Of a DNA stretch of 41,849 nucleotides, positions 24,608-33,063 are shown in pieces; positions within the stretch are counted from its first letter, which is position 1, and each line of letters opens with the position of its first letter. The notes below the pieces were generated by a model. The model worked only from the letters and a program-made list of their open reading frames with translations, did no database searches and was not told where the DNA came from. Position numbers and translations under genes: made by a program. The stretch comes from an uncultured Eubacteriales bacterium (GTDB lineage: Bacteria; Bacillota; Clostridia; Christensenellales; UBA1242): contig CAOQYA010000008.1 of NCBI GenBank assembly GCA_948514155.1, positions 1-41,849 on the forward strand. The letters are read 5' to 3'.

Positions 24608-25497
24608 TGGCCGGCAAAGATAGGGCTGTTATCATTCTTGGGCCGACCGGCGTTGGAAAAAGTGAGTTTGCAATCAAACTTGCTAAACTTTTTGACGGCG
24701 AAATTATCTCTGCTGACAGCGTGCAAATTTATCACGGTCTCGATATTGGCTCGGCGAAAATATCCGAAAAAGAGATGCAGGGCATTAAACATCACTGCAT
24801 AGATTTTTTGCCGCCTGAAGCAGATTTTTCGGTGTTTGAGTTTGTGGAAAAAACTAGGGCCTTTATAACTGACATTTGCAGCCGAAATAAACTGCCAATC
24901 ATTTGCGGCGGCACAGGCTTGTATATTAAAGCGCTTATCGAGGGCTACGATTTTGGCGGAAGTGGACGGGTTCAAGAGTTTCGCGAAAAGTTGTGGCAGA
25001 TTGAGGGCGAAGAACTTCACAATATGCTGAAGGAACTTAACCCCGAACGAGCAAGTGAAATTTCGCCGAGCGACAAGAAAAAAATTATCCGTGCAATCGA
25101 GATTGCTAAATTTGGCACGGCTCCCGGCAAAAGCGGGAGCGATATCAACTTTCTTCCGCTTGCTCTCACGCTGGAGAGGGAGAAGTTATATGAAAAGATA
25201 AATGCGCGTGTGGACAAAATGATTAGGCAGGGGCTGATAGAGGAAGTTAAAGCGCTTAAAGAAAGAGGGCTAAGCGAGAAAAATCAGTCTATGCAAGCAA
25301 TCGGCTACAAGGAAACGCTGGCATATCTAAATGGTGCGCTATCGCTTGAGGAAATGTCTGATTTAATTAAGCAGCACACTCGAAACTATGCAAAAAGGCA
25401 AATGACATTTCTTCGTGGCATGAAGATTAAGATGTTTGACCGACAAAACGAAGACGAAATAATCGAATATGTGAGAGGTTTTTATGACAATAAATGA
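24607..25497 (+). CDS. miaA: tRNA dimethylallyltransferase MiaA
   Basis: MiaA transfers a dimethylallyl group to A37 of tRNAs reading UNN codons, making the substrate for MiaB. The 296-aa protein has the P-loop GPTGVGKS (12-19), the substrate motif SADSVQIYHGLDIGSAK and the ICGGTGLYIKAL segment. It ends with the conserved helical region RNYAKRQMTFLRG. The start overlaps the mutL stop (TAATG) and the tail overlaps the next gene by 14 bp. Confidence 0.96.
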   Translation: MAGKDRAVIILGPTGVGKSEFAIKLAKLFDGEIISADSVQIYHGLDIGSAKISEKEMQGIKHHCIDFLPPEADFSVFEFVEKTRAFITDICSRNKLPIICGGTGLYIKALIEGYDFGGSGRVQEFREKLWQIEGEELHNMLKELNPERASEISPSDKKKIIRAIEIAKFGTAPGKSGSDINFLPLALTLEREKLYEKINARVDKMIRQGLIEEVKALKERGLSEKNQSMQAIGYKETLAYLNGALSLEEMSDLIKQHTRNYAKRQMTFLRGMKIKMFDRQNEDEIIEYVRGFYDNK

Positions 25498-26686
25498 GAT
25501 AGAAAAAGGGCTGAGCCAAGAATTTGCCAGAGTGGACGAAATCAGTTTTGTCAATCAAAAGAAAGTTATTAATTCTTTCCGCGACCAAAGAATAAGTTCC
25601 AACATGTTTGCCGGCACAACTGGATATGGCTATGACGACAAGGGCAGAGACACGCTTTGCAAGATTTTCGCACAAGTTTTTGGCGCAGAGGACGCCATTG
25701 TCAGCCCGCTGCTCACTTGTGGCACGCATACCATTTCCACCGCGCTATATGGCTTGCTTCGCCCGGGCGACACTCTTTTGTCTATAAGCGGCAATTTGTA
25801 TGACACCCTGGAAGACACACTTCTTGGAAAAGGGAATGGCAGTCTTGAAGATTTCGGAGTTAAATATGAGAAAATCGACCTTGCTGGCGACGATTTCGAT
25901 TTTGCGAAGATAGAAAAAAGAGTGAAGAAGTTAAAGCCTAAGGTTGTTTTTATTCAGCGCTCACGCGGATATTCCACAAGAAAAGCTTTAAGTGTAAATC
26001 AAATCGGCGAGGTTGCAAAGTTTGTTAAAAGCCTTAGCCCGCAAAGTTTTGTGGTGGTCGACAACTGCTATGGCGAGTTTGTGGAAGAAAAAGAGCCGAC
26101 CGATGTCGGCGCCGATGTGATTATGGGCTCGCTTATAAAAAATGCGGGCGGCGGACTTGCGCCGACGGGTGGATATATAGCCGGAACTAAAAAAGCGATT
26201 GAACTTATCGAAAAGCGTTTCACTTGCCCGTCACTTGGTCGGGAAGTCGGCTCGTTTGAAATGGGATATAGGCTTTTCTATCAAGGGCTTTTCATTGCTC
26301 CGCACACAGTGGCGCAGGCTTTAAAGGGCTCTCTTCTTATCGGCAAAGTTATGGAAGAAAAGGGCTACACAGCAATTCCGGCAACATATGAGCCAAGCGG
26401 AGATATCATAAGAAGCATTGTTATGAATGACGAAAAAGCGCTTATCAAATTTGTGCAAACAGTGCAAAAGTTTTCGCCTGTCGACTCTTTTGTGACGCCA
26501 CTGCCGTGGGATATGCCAGGCTATGACGACCAGGTTATCATGGCTGCTGGCACCTTTGTTGGGGGTGCGTCAATAGAAATGAGTTGCGACTCGCCAATTA
26601 GAGCGCCATATGTTGCATATTTCCAAGGTGCGCTGACATATGAGCACGCAAAAGCCGTCGCCGAAGAACTTATGAGACTTTTCTAA
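25484..26686 (+). CDS. ynbB: PLP-dependent protein, methionine gamma-lyase/aluminium resistance family (YnbB-like)
   Basis: This is a fold-type I pyridoxal-phosphate enzyme of 400 aa. The predicted Schiff-base lysine is K219 in GSLIKNAGGG, with a cofactor-contacting Asp193 in VVDNCYGEF and the N-terminal NMFAGTTGYGYDDKGRD motif. Members are often labelled aluminium resistance or methionine gamma-lyase-like proteins, but the substrate is not established. A ynbB gene near miaA also occurs in Bacillus, which supports the family call. Translation probably couples to miaA through the overlap. It is the last gene of the miaB operon. Confidence 0.85.
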   Translation: MTINEIEKGLSQEFARVDEISFVNQKKVINSFRDQRISSNMFAGTTGYGYDDKGRDTLCKIFAQVFGAEDAIVSPLLTCGTHTISTALYGLLRPGDTLLSISGNLYDTLEDTLLGKGNGSLEDFGVKYEKIDLAGDDFDFAKIEKRVKKLKPKVVFIQRSRGYSTRKALSVNQIGEVAKFVKSLSPQSFVVVDNCYGEFVEEKEPTDVGADVIMGSLIKNAGGGLAPTGGYIAGTKKAIELIEKRFTCPSLGREVGSFEMGYRLFYQGLFIAPHTVAQALKGSLLIGKVMEEKGYTAIPATYEPSGDIIRSIVMNDEKALIKFVQTVQKFSPVDSFVTPLPWDMPGYDDQVIMAAGTFVGGASIEMSCDSPIRAPYVAYFQGALTYEHAKAVAEELMRLF

Positions 26687-26780
26687 TAAAATATTTCACG
26701 CATTAAAAGCGCTCATTCTTTAAAATTTAAAAGCCCACGAAGTGTGTTCTTTTTTTGCATTCTACAAAATATGATAAAAT

Positions 26781-27386
26781 ATGCGAAATTATAAAACACG
26801 GTCGGTGGTCGGTCAATTTAAATCTTCTTTCGCACAGAAGTGTTCTGAATGCAAATGGCTCTTGATTATCGTGCTGAGCATAACACTTGTTTGTTTTATT
26901 GGCGGAATTGTTGTATTTGCTTCCACGCCGGAATGTTATCCGGGCGGGGAATACATTCTCACTTTTGCCGGAGTTAGGGGCGGCTTTGGTGCGTTTTTCT
27001 CCCGCACACTTTCAATCGTTGTTGTTATGGGCGTCAGCTTTGCCTGCTCGCTCACAGTTTGGACTATGCCACTTGCCGTCATTCTACTTGGCTTCAGGGG
27101 ATATCTTCTTGGCTTCAACATCGCCGCTCTTTGCGCCGGCTTTGGAATGTCGGGACTTTTGAATGCAATTTTAATCGTCATTCCTTGTCAACTTTGCATG
27201 CTGGCGGCTCTAATTCTCTTTTTATGCTTTTCAACAAAAACATCCATTTACTGCAAAAAGTTTGGAAATGGGGGAAGAAGCCGCTGGAAGACGATACTAT
27301 GTTTCTTTCTCGTGTTAGTCATTTTAAACCTTATTGAAACACTACTATTGTTAACTTTTTCTGCAAAGGTGATACTTGTTATTTAA
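26781..27386 (+). CDS. SpoIIM-like integral membrane protein
   Basis: This 201-aa protein has five or so hydrophobic segments (about 27-49, 72-95, 96-112, 118-148 and 172-198) separated by short loops. An RGYLLGFNIAALCAGFGMSG stretch resembles the core of the SpoIIM/DUF95 family, whose sporulation member works with SpoIID and SpoIIP in engulfment. The position just before dacF matches the Clostridia arrangement in which spoIIM lies near dacF. Divergence is high, so the family is an inference. There is no ribosome site; a TATGAT at 26770-26775 ends 5 nt before the ATG, but its -35 box is poor. Confidence 0.55.
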   Translation: MRNYKTRSVVGQFKSSFAQKCSECKWLLIIVLSITLVCFIGGIVVFASTPECYPGGEYILTFAGVRGGFGAFFSRTLSIVVVMGVSFACSLTVWTMPLAVILLGFRGYLLGFNIAALCAGFGMSGLLNAILIVIPCQLCMLAALILFLCFSTKTSIYCKKFGNGGRSRWKTILCFFLVLVILNLIETLLLLTFSAKVILVI

Positions 27387-27440
27387 AACATGAATGAAAA
27401 AATCTTTTTTGAAAACACTACCTATAAAAAAGGAGTGAAT

Positions 27441-28592
27441 ATGAAAAGATTTTTGCTATTTAGTGTGATTTCTGCTGTAATACTATCAACATTTTGTGGT
27501 ATTATGCCAACAACAGTGTTTGCAGCAACAGCGGAAGAGGTCTCTTCGAAGAGCGCGGTGCTTATGGACTATGGCTCAAAAGAGATATTGTTAGAGAAGA
27601 ATGCGCACGACAAAGTGCCTGTTGCTAGCATGGTAAAAATGATGACAATTCTCCTCACACTTGAGGAAATTGACGCGGGAAATCTGCAACTTTCAGAGAT
27701 GCTCACAACTTCTGAGAAGGCTGCAGGAATGGGCGGCTCGCAGGTGTTTATCGACCCATTTGTTGAGTATAGCGTCTCGGATATGCTTAAGAGCGTGATT
27801 GTTGCATCTGCTAACGACGCAAGTGTTGCCCTCAGCGAGCACATCGCAGGCAGCGAAGAGGCATTTGTTAAGAGAATGAATAAGCGTGCTAAAGAACTGG
27901 GCATGAATGACACAAACTATGTCAACTGCACCGGTCTTCCAGCGCCGGAGCAATATTCGTCGGCATATGACAGCGCTCTTGTTCTGCACGAAGTGACTGG
28001 CCACGAAATTTATCACAATTATTCCACCATTTGGATGGAAGACCTTGTTCACCCATCGGGAAGAAAGACGGGGCTTGTGAACACCAATAGACTGATAAGA
28101 TATTATAACGGCTGCGACGGCGGAAAAACCGGCTCGACAAATGAGGCCGGATGCTGCCTTGCCGCAACTGCGAAACGCGACGACATGCGCCTTATCAGCG
28201 TGATTGTGGGAGCAAAGGACTCTAAAACTCGCTTTAACGAATGCTCTTCGCTTTTTAACTATGGCTTTGCAAATTTTGAAAATGTTAGCCTTGTAAATTC
28301 GGCTGAAGCGCTTAAAGTTCTTCCGGTTTCCAAAGGAAGAGTTAAGGAAGTTGAAATCTACGCTGCTGAAGATTTCTCGGCGCTTATCAAAAAGGGCGAA
28401 GAGAATGGATATGAGGTGCAAATTGATGTTCCGGCCTCAGTCAAGGCTCCGGTTAAAGCCGGACAAAGCGTTGGAAAGGTTATGGTGCTTAAAGAGGGAG
28501 TTGTTGTTAAAGAAATTCCACTTGTGACGAAATCTGACCTTAAGAAAATGACTTATCTCGACTCACTTAAGAAAATCGGCGAAAAATGGTGA
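27441..28592 (+). CDS. dacF: D-alanyl-D-alanine carboxypeptidase (DacF/PBP5-type)
   Basis: This low-molecular-weight PBP trims the terminal D-Ala of peptidoglycan stem peptides outside the cell. The start at 27441 (383 aa) is fixed by AAAGGAG just upstream and by the signal peptide (residues 1-28, likely cleaved after VFA); an in-frame ATG at 27390 would spoil the signal. The catalytic motifs are SxxK (S63-K66, SMVK), SxN (S123-N125, SAN) and KTG (229-231). A C-terminal PBP5-like beta domain (about 285-365) is followed by a final stretch that may be a membrane-lying helix. It sits 54 bp after the spoIIM-like gene and ends at a strong terminator. Confidence 0.94.
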   Translation: MKRFLLFSVISAVILSTFCGIMPTTVFAATAEEVSSKSAVLMDYGSKEILLEKNAHDKVPVASMVKMMTILLTLEEIDAGNLQLSEMLTTSEKAAGMGGSQVFIDPFVEYSVSDMLKSVIVASANDASVALSEHIAGSEEAFVKRMNKRAKELGMNDTNYVNCTGLPAPEQYSSAYDSALVLHEVTGHEIYHNYSTIWMEDLVHPSGRKTGLVNTNRLIRYYNGCDGGKTGSTNEAGCCLAATAKRDDMRLISVIVGAKDSKTRFNECSSLFNYGFANFENVSLVNSAEALKVLPVSKGRVKEVEIYAAEDFSALIKKGEENGYEVQIDVPASVKAPVKAGQSVGKVMVLKEGVVVKEIPLVTKSDLKKMTYLDSLKKIGEKW

Positions 28593-28605
28593 GAAAAATA
28601 ATCAG

Positions 28606-28632
28606 ACCCGCTAAAAATTTAGCGGGTTTTTT
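28606..28632 (+). terminator. dacF terminator
   Basis: ACCCGCTAAA (28606-28615) pairs perfectly with TTTAGCGGGT (28618-28627) and runs into a T tract. It lies 14 bp after the dacF stop. Confidence 0.9.
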
Positions 28633-28633
28633 G

Positions 28634-28662
28634 TTGGAGTTTTTTATTTTTTTATGTATACT
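28634..28662 (+). promoter_or_regulatory. Promoter of the M50-scpA-scpB operon
   Basis: TTGGAG (28634-28639), a 17-bp spacer and TATACT (28657-28662) are followed by 11 nt and the ATG at 28674. The leader would be only about 5 nt and has no ribosome site. Confidence 0.6.
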
Positions 28663-28673
28663 AAATTTGACTT

Positions 28674-29333
28674 ATGCTTTACTATCTTTTCACACTTGAA
28701 CTTAGAGGTTGGGCGTTTGTGGCATTTTTTCTGGCATATATCGTTGCCGTTGCCATAGCGTTTTCGGCGCACGAATTTTCGCACGCGCTTGTTGCCAACT
28801 GGTGCGGAGATAGAACTGCAAAGTCGCTTGGCAGAATGAGTTTAAATCCTTTTAAACACATCGACACTTTTGGCATGCTGTCCTTCTTGTTCGTCGGCTT
28901 TGGCTGGGCAAAGCCTGTGCCAATCAACCCTTTGAAGTTTAGAAACTACAAAAGGGGAATAAGGCTTGTCTCGTCTTCGGGCGTGGTGACAAACTTCTTT
29001 CTTTCATTTGCATTTAGTGCGATGTTCTATTTTTTAGCGCCGCTATTAAACTTAAACAATGTTTTCTTCATGTTTATTTTCTATCTTCTCATGTTCTCGA
29101 CCACAATCAATCTCTCGCTTGCCATTTTCAATCTGCTGCCGATTTATCCGCTTGACGGCTTTAACTTCCTTTCGTCTTTCATGAGACCGGACAACAAATT
29201 TGTGCAGTTCATGTATCGATATGGCTCAATCATTCTCTTGATTGTCGTTGTTCTGCCGATTTTTGACCTTATCTACGAATTTGGCATAATTGGCTTGCAA
29301 TCACTTTTCTTTAAACTATGGGGGCTTTTTTAA
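28674..29333 (+). CDS. Site-2 protease family (M50) membrane metalloprotease
   Basis: This intramembrane zinc protease of the M50B group has 219 aa. The zinc-binding HExxH is H33-E34-x2-H37 (AHEFSHA), inside a membrane segment. The third ligand is in NLLPIYPLDGF (D161). About five hydrophobic segments are visible and there is no PDZ or CBS domain. Proteins of this short type commonly lie next to scpA/scpB in Firmicutes; their substrates are unknown. The stop codon directly abuts the scpA ATG. Confidence 0.88.
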   Translation: MLYYLFTLELRGWAFVAFFLAYIVAVAIAFSAHEFSHALVANWCGDRTAKSLGRMSLNPFKHIDTFGMLSFLFVGFGWAKPVPINPLKFRNYKRGIRLVSSSGVVTNFFLSFAFSAMFYFLAPLLNLNNVFFMFIFYLLMFSTTINLSLAIFNLLPIYPLDGFNFLSSFMRPDNKFVQFMYRYGSIILLIVVVLPIFDLIYEFGIIGLQSLFFKLWGLF

Positions 29334-30092
29334 ATGAGCGAAACACAATCTGAACAACTCAATTTTCTTGACGATAAAGTGCGATTTAGGCTGGAAAACT
29401 TCGAGGGTCCGCTTGATCTTTTGTTGCACCTTATTAAGTCCTCCAAAATGGACATTATGGAAGTTAAACTTGCCGACATAACTGAGCAATATCTTGACTA
29501 CATGCAAGATATCTCGTCAATCGACATGGAAAGAGCGAGTGAGTTTATCACCGTGGCGGCAACGCTGATTGAAATTAAGTCTAAATATCTCTTGCCTGTC
29601 ATGACCGAAGAAGAGCCGGAAGAGGAGGATAGCGAGGCGCTGCTTTTAAGACGGCTTAAAGAATATGAACTTTTCAAAGAGGTGGGCGCGGGGTTAAAAG
29701 AACGCGAGGACATTAACAAGTTCTATCGTCACCCCGGCGAGGAGACGGAAAAAGTTAAAATCGTGATTAAGGACATGGTGCTTGATAAACTGCTTGACGC
29801 GTTTGCCGGTATTCTTGCAAGGGCGTCCTTAAAGCCGAAAGAGGCTCCGGCGCCAAAGACGGTGATAAAAGACCGCTTCACCGTGGCCGAAAAAACAATA
29901 TCAATAAGAAACTATGCACGCGAGCACAAGCGTTTCGAGTTTGAAGACCTGTTTGTGGAAGACATGACCAAAAGCGAAATGATAAATGTCTTCTTGGCAC
30001 TTTTGGAACTTTTGAAATTGCAGAATGTGCGGGTGGAGCAAAACGGAATTTTTAATAAGATACATATCATTTCAAATGAGGAGGGGGCATGA
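29334..30092 (+). CDS. scpA: Segregation and condensation protein ScpA
   Basis: ScpA is the kleisin that bridges the two heads of the SMC dimer and helps compact and segregate chromosomes. The 252-aa protein starts, after a short leader, with the signature FEGPLDLLLHLI (about residues 18-29) followed by the helical SMC-neck-binding region. It has an acidic middle and ends in a winged-helix domain (about 180-250) that binds the SMC head. It begins right after the M50 stop and overlaps scpB by ATGA. Confidence 0.94.
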   Translation: MSETQSEQLNFLDDKVRFRLENFEGPLDLLLHLIKSSKMDIMEVKLADITEQYLDYMQDISSIDMERASEFITVAATLIEIKSKYLLPVMTEEEPEEEDSEALLLRRLKEYELFKEVGAGLKEREDINKFYRHPGEETEKVKIVIKDMVLDKLLDAFAGILARASLKPKEAPAPKTVIKDRFTVAEKTISIRNYAREHKRFEFEDLFVEDMTKSEMINVFLALLELLKLQNVRVEQNGIFNKIHIISNEEGA

Positions 30093-30754
30093 GCACCATA
30101 GATACAAACTACAACTTGAAAGAGGTTGTCAGAGCCATTCTTTTTGTGGCCGGTGACGGCGTGGAAAAGGAATTTTTGGCGGAGAAACTGGATATTTCAA
30201 TGAAAGAACTTGAAAAGGCTGTTTGCGCGCTGGAAGAGGAGTGCTCGAACGAAAACGGGCTGCATCTGATTAGATACAAGAACAAAGTTCAACTTTCCTC
30301 AAATCCTAATTTTGCAACCTACATCTCCGATGTTTTAAGTCCAATTAGAGAGAAGTCGCTCACTCGTGCGGCGCTTGAGACGCTTGCTATTGTTGCATAT
30401 AAGCAGCCGGTGACTAAACTCGACATCGAGGACATCCGCCGCGTTAACTCCGACTATGCAACTCAGGCTCTTCTTGACCAGAATATGATTGAAATCGTGG
30501 GCAGAAAGGACGCCGTGGGTAGGCCGCTTCTCTTCGGCACGACGGAAGAGTTTTTGAAGCGTTTTAACATTCAATCAATCGAAGATTTGCCGGATTATGA
30601 CGAACTTATCGACAGATTAAAGGTGCTCGGCGAAGAAGAGCAGCCCGAAAACAACTCGCTGTTTAAAAATGTTGACGACTTTAAGTTTGAAGACGAACTT
30701 CCGGTCGGAGAGGGTGAAGAGTTATTTGAAGTCAGCGGTGACGAAGAGGCTTAG
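30089..30754 (+). CDS. scpB: Segregation and condensation protein ScpB
   Basis: ScpB is the dimeric winged-helix partner of ScpA in the SMC complex. Of 221 aa, the two winged helices cover about residues 8-90 and 95-170. The family motif ALETLAIVAYKQPVTKLDIE is intact, as is GRPLLFGTTEEFLKRF. The C-terminal 40 residues are acidic and probably disordered. GAGGGGG-type sequence precedes the start, which overlaps the scpA stop. A terminator overlaps the stop codon. Confidence 0.94.
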   Translation: MSTIDTNYNLKEVVRAILFVAGDGVEKEFLAEKLDISMKELEKAVCALEEECSNENGLHLIRYKNKVQLSSNPNFATYISDVLSPIREKSLTRAALETLAIVAYKQPVTKLDIEDIRRVNSDYATQALLDQNMIEIVGRKDAVGRPLLFGTTEEFLKRFNIQSIEDLPDYDELIDRLKVLGEEEQPENNSLFKNVDDFKFEDELPVGEGEELFEVSGDEEA

Positions 30755-30765
30755 GCCTCTTTTTT
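30745..30765 (+). terminator. scpB terminator overlapping the stop codon
   Basis: AGAGGC (30745-30750) pairs with GCCTCT (30755-30760) over TTAG, which contains the scpB stop TAG, and is followed by TTTTT. The hairpin therefore includes the last codons of scpB. Confidence 0.8.
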
Positions 30766-30805
30766 CTTTTTAAATATTCCAATTTTTTGCAGCATAAAAT
30801 ATTGC

Positions 30806-30919
30806 ATGCAAATAAAGTTTTCAAGGCGCATCACCCCCAAAAAAGCGGTCGGACTGCTGATTTTGGCTGACGCGGCGGCGCTTATCGTGCTCACAGTGAT
30901 GGTGCTATGCGGCTATTAA
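30806..30919 (+). CDS. Possible small single-pass membrane protein, 37 aa
   Basis: An ATG at 30806 opens a 37-codon frame. It has a basic N-terminus (KFSRRITPKK) and one hydrophobic segment of about 21 residues, giving a small-membrane-protein profile. Its stop (30917-30919) overlaps the start of the M50 gene at 30907 by 13 bp, which could couple their translation. No ribosome site is seen; TAAAAT (30795-30800) ends 5 nt before the ATG and could be a -10 box with a weak -35. The frame could also be chance coding in a 150-bp gap. Confidence 0.4.
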   Translation: MQIKFSRRITPKKAVGLLILADAAALIVLTVMVLCGY

Positions 30920-31746
30920 AGAAAATTCCGGTGCATCCCACCTTTTTTCTGTTGTTTATTTGGTTTGTCATATCGGGACAAGTCCTCGAGTTTTTTATGC
31001 TCACATTTGTGGTGCTCGTTCACGAGGCCGGACACTATCTTGTTGCGAAGGGGCTGAGATATAAACTTGACAGCTTCTATCTTGCCCCATATGGCGTGGC
31101 GCTTAATTATAAAGAGGAGAAATTTGCCTCCAACGACGAAATTAAAATTGCGCTCGCCGGCCCAATTTGCAGCCTTGTTTTAAGTTTTGTTATTGTCGGC
31201 ATTTGGTGGCTTTTTCCCGGAGTTTATGGCCTGACATATCAAATTTGCGGCATGAGCCTTTTTCTAGGCTTATTCAATCTCTTGCCCGCATATCCGCTGG
31301 ACGGCGGCCGCGTTTTTGTGTCGGCGCTGAGCGAAAAGATGCCACGAAAAAAGGCACTGAAAATTTCGATGTGCATAAATGGCGGGCTGTGTATTTTATT
31401 TTTCGTTGCCTTTATTATCACATGCTTTGTTAACTACAACCCAACCTTTGCGCTTATGGTGGTCTTTCTTTTAGGAGGGATAATGGAGTCAAAATTTGAG
31501 AGCAAATATCAGCAAGTTAATTTGTATAACAAAAAGGTGAAGGATTTTTCGCATGTTAAAACGCTGGCCGTCAGCGAGGAGGTGACGCTCGGCGAGCTTT
31601 TGCGTGCGATAGACGGAAGCAAACTTACAGTTTTCTATATTCTTTCGGAGAGCGGAAAAACAAGGGTGCTGACCGAAAAAGCTGTTTTATCGTTTTGCAT
31701 GAAAGAGCCGATTTCGAGAAAAATTAAGGAATTGAAGTTTAAATAA
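30907..31746 (+). CDS. SpoIVFB-like site-2 protease (M50)
   Basis: This intramembrane zinc protease has 279 aa, close to Bacillus SpoIVFB (about 290). HExxH is H39-E40-x2-H43 (VHEAGHY) and the third zinc ligand is D132 in NLLPAYPLDGG. Four to six hydrophobic segments span residues 12-190. The C-terminal 70 residues (about 205-275) look like a CBS-type regulatory domain, as in SpoIVFB. In spore-formers SpoIVFB cleaves pro-sigma-K in the mother-cell membrane around the forespore. Here it fits the spoIIM-like/dacF neighbourhood, but no pro-sigma-K or SpoIVFA gene is in view. No ribosome site is evident; it may depend on the overlapping 37-aa frame. Confidence 0.8.
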   Translation: MRLLKKIPVHPTFFLLFIWFVISGQVLEFFMLTFVVLVHEAGHYLVAKGLRYKLDSFYLAPYGVALNYKEEKFASNDEIKIALAGPICSLVLSFVIVGIWWLFPGVYGLTYQICGMSLFLGLFNLLPAYPLDGGRVFVSALSEKMPRKKALKISMCINGGLCILFFVAFIITCFVNYNPTFALMVVFLLGGIMESKFESKYQQVNLYNKKVKDFSHVKTLAVSEEVTLGELLRAIDGSKLTVFYILSESGKTRVLTEKAVLSFCMKEPISRKIKELKFK

Positions 31747-31763
31747 TTGTCAAACATTTTCTC

Positions 31764-32285
31764 ATGAAGCAGACATTAAAATATATCTATGATAGATTGG
31801 AAGAGCAGCTTAAATATGCCGAGACGAAACATTCGATTTCCATCACGCTTGCCTCCGCCTTGACAGTTTTTTCGGCAACATATCTGGATAGTTCCACGCC
31901 GCTTATCAACGCACTAAGCGCGATATCGATCATTTTCTCGCTTGTAAGTGTTCTTTATTCATTTCTTGCGCTTTCCGCCAAAAAAGTGCGTTTCGCAAGA
32001 ACGAAAAAGAGGTTGGAAGACAAAAACTCGAGTGCAAATCTTTTGTATTATAAAGAAATCTCGCTTTTTTCGCCCGAAGATTATGTTTCCCGCATCGCTT
32101 CCACATATCCGCTGTTTAAGGGTTACAAGCCCGACGATTTCGACCTTGACCTTTCTAGGCAGGTGGTGGCAACATCCAAGACGATTGCTTCCAAATTTCT
32201 TCTTTTCAACTTTGCCCTAACTTTTCTCATTCTCAGCCTCTTTTGTGAAAGTGCAGTGATAATTTTGAAGGGGCTACTCACATGA
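31764..32285 (+). CDS. DUF5706/Pycsar-effector-like membrane protein
   Basis: This 173-aa protein has two hydrophobic helices near the N-terminus (about 24-41 and 46-70), a soluble middle, and a third helix at about 144-170. The opening LEEQLKYAETKHSISITLAS, with the AETK signature leading into the first helix, and a later Q-x-VATSKTIASKF stretch before the last helix match my knowledge of DUF5706, the family of membrane effectors activated by cyclic pyrimidines in Pycsar anti-phage systems. The family also has members outside proven Pycsar loci. Its stop overlaps the next gene by ATGA, and a nucleotide cyclase lies about 0.85 kb downstream. No ribosome site is obvious. Confidence 0.6.
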   Translation: MKQTLKYIYDRLEEQLKYAETKHSISITLASALTVFSATYLDSSTPLINALSAISIIFSLVSVLYSFLALSAKKVRFARTKKRLEDKNSSANLLYYKEISLFSPEDYVSRIASTYPLFKGYKPDDFDLDLSRQVVATSKTIASKFLLFNFALTFLILSLFCESAVIILKGLLT

Positions 32286-32605
32286 CCGAGTTTGATAGGC
32301 AGTTATATGAATATCTCGTCGGGCTTTTTGAGGACGATCCGCTCCCGGACGAGATTAAATTTATCTATTTCCAGATAAAAAACGATAGGTGCGGCTATCA
32401 CCTTGAAATCAAGGGCAGTGAGATAAAAAACGCGGAGTATTTTGGCTATCACCCGCTGGAAGGTCAATATTACTTTTTCGACTATCCGCGCGATAAGACG
32501 CTTTTTGTTACCGAACTTGAACTTGCAATAAAAAACCTTCCGCTTTTTAAGGGGCGAAAGGTGTTTTTGCTTGATAATGGCCTGCTTTCGGAGATTAAAA
32601 TCTAG
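32282..32605 (+). CDS. Hypothetical protein, 107 aa
   Basis: I do not recognise a family. The product is soluble, acidic and rich in Tyr and Phe (EYFGYHPLEGQYYFFDYP), with predicted mixed strands and helices and no signal or membrane segment. It overlaps the DUF5706-like gene by ATGA, so translation is coupled and a functional partnership is plausible. Its 3' end overlaps the stop of the opposing gene at 32602. Confidence 0.7.
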   Translation: MTEFDRQLYEYLVGLFEDDPLPDEIKFIYFQIKNDRCGYHLEIKGSEIKNAEYFGYHPLEGQYYFFDYPRDKTLFVTELELAIKNLPLFKGRKVFLLDNGLLSEIKI

Positions 32606-33045
32606 TCTAGATATTTGATAAGTTTTTCGATGCTGCCTTTTTGATAGTCTTTAAGTTTTTCTAAGATCTCGTCGAGTTCGGGCGAGATGTTTTTGTGGTC
32701 GGATGCGTCCTTTATGCAGGTGATGTAGCCCATAAATGAGCCGAGAAGCAGAAGTTCGGCGATTTTGCGATTAGATTTATCGGTCATGGTGGACATGTTT
32801 ACGCTCATCCACATTCTCGCTTTTTCCAGCCAGCTGTTGCCTTTTATGCCGGTGATATTTTCGCTTTTTGCAAAGAGTTCGCATTCTTGTTTGAGCGAGA
32901 TGTAGTCGCTTTGAATTTCGGCCACAACTCTTTTGAAGGCGTCGTCCTCTATTTTGGGCAGGATGTCCTCAATCGATTGAGTTCCCGCATTGATGTTCTG
33001 ATAAATTGCGTTTGTGTAGTCCATTAGAAGTTCGTTCTTTTCCAT
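32602..33045 (-). CDS. Four-helix-bundle hypothetical protein, 147 aa
   Basis: This all-helical soluble protein fits a family that I recall as common and unnamed in Clostridia. The N-terminal NAIYQNINAGTQSIEDILPK helix is followed by a Glu-rich helix. A WLEKARMWMSVNMSTMTDKS segment leads to an AELLLLGSFMGY helix, and a final amphipathic helix completes a ferritin-like bundle. No metal-binding ExxH is seen. Function is unknown. The start has a good GGAGAAAAC ribosome site. It is convergent with the 107-aa gene (overlapping stops) and divergent from the cyclase gene, sharing a palindromic promoter region with it. Confidence 0.8.
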   Translation of the reverse strand: MEKNELLMDYTNAIYQNINAGTQSIEDILPKIEDDAFKRVVAEIQSDYISLKQECELFAKSENITGIKGNSWLEKARMWMSVNMSTMTDKSNRKIAELLLLGSFMGYITCIKDASDHKNISPELDEILEKLKDYQKGSIEKLIKYLD

Positions 33046-33063
33046 GTTTTCTCCTTTTTTTCT

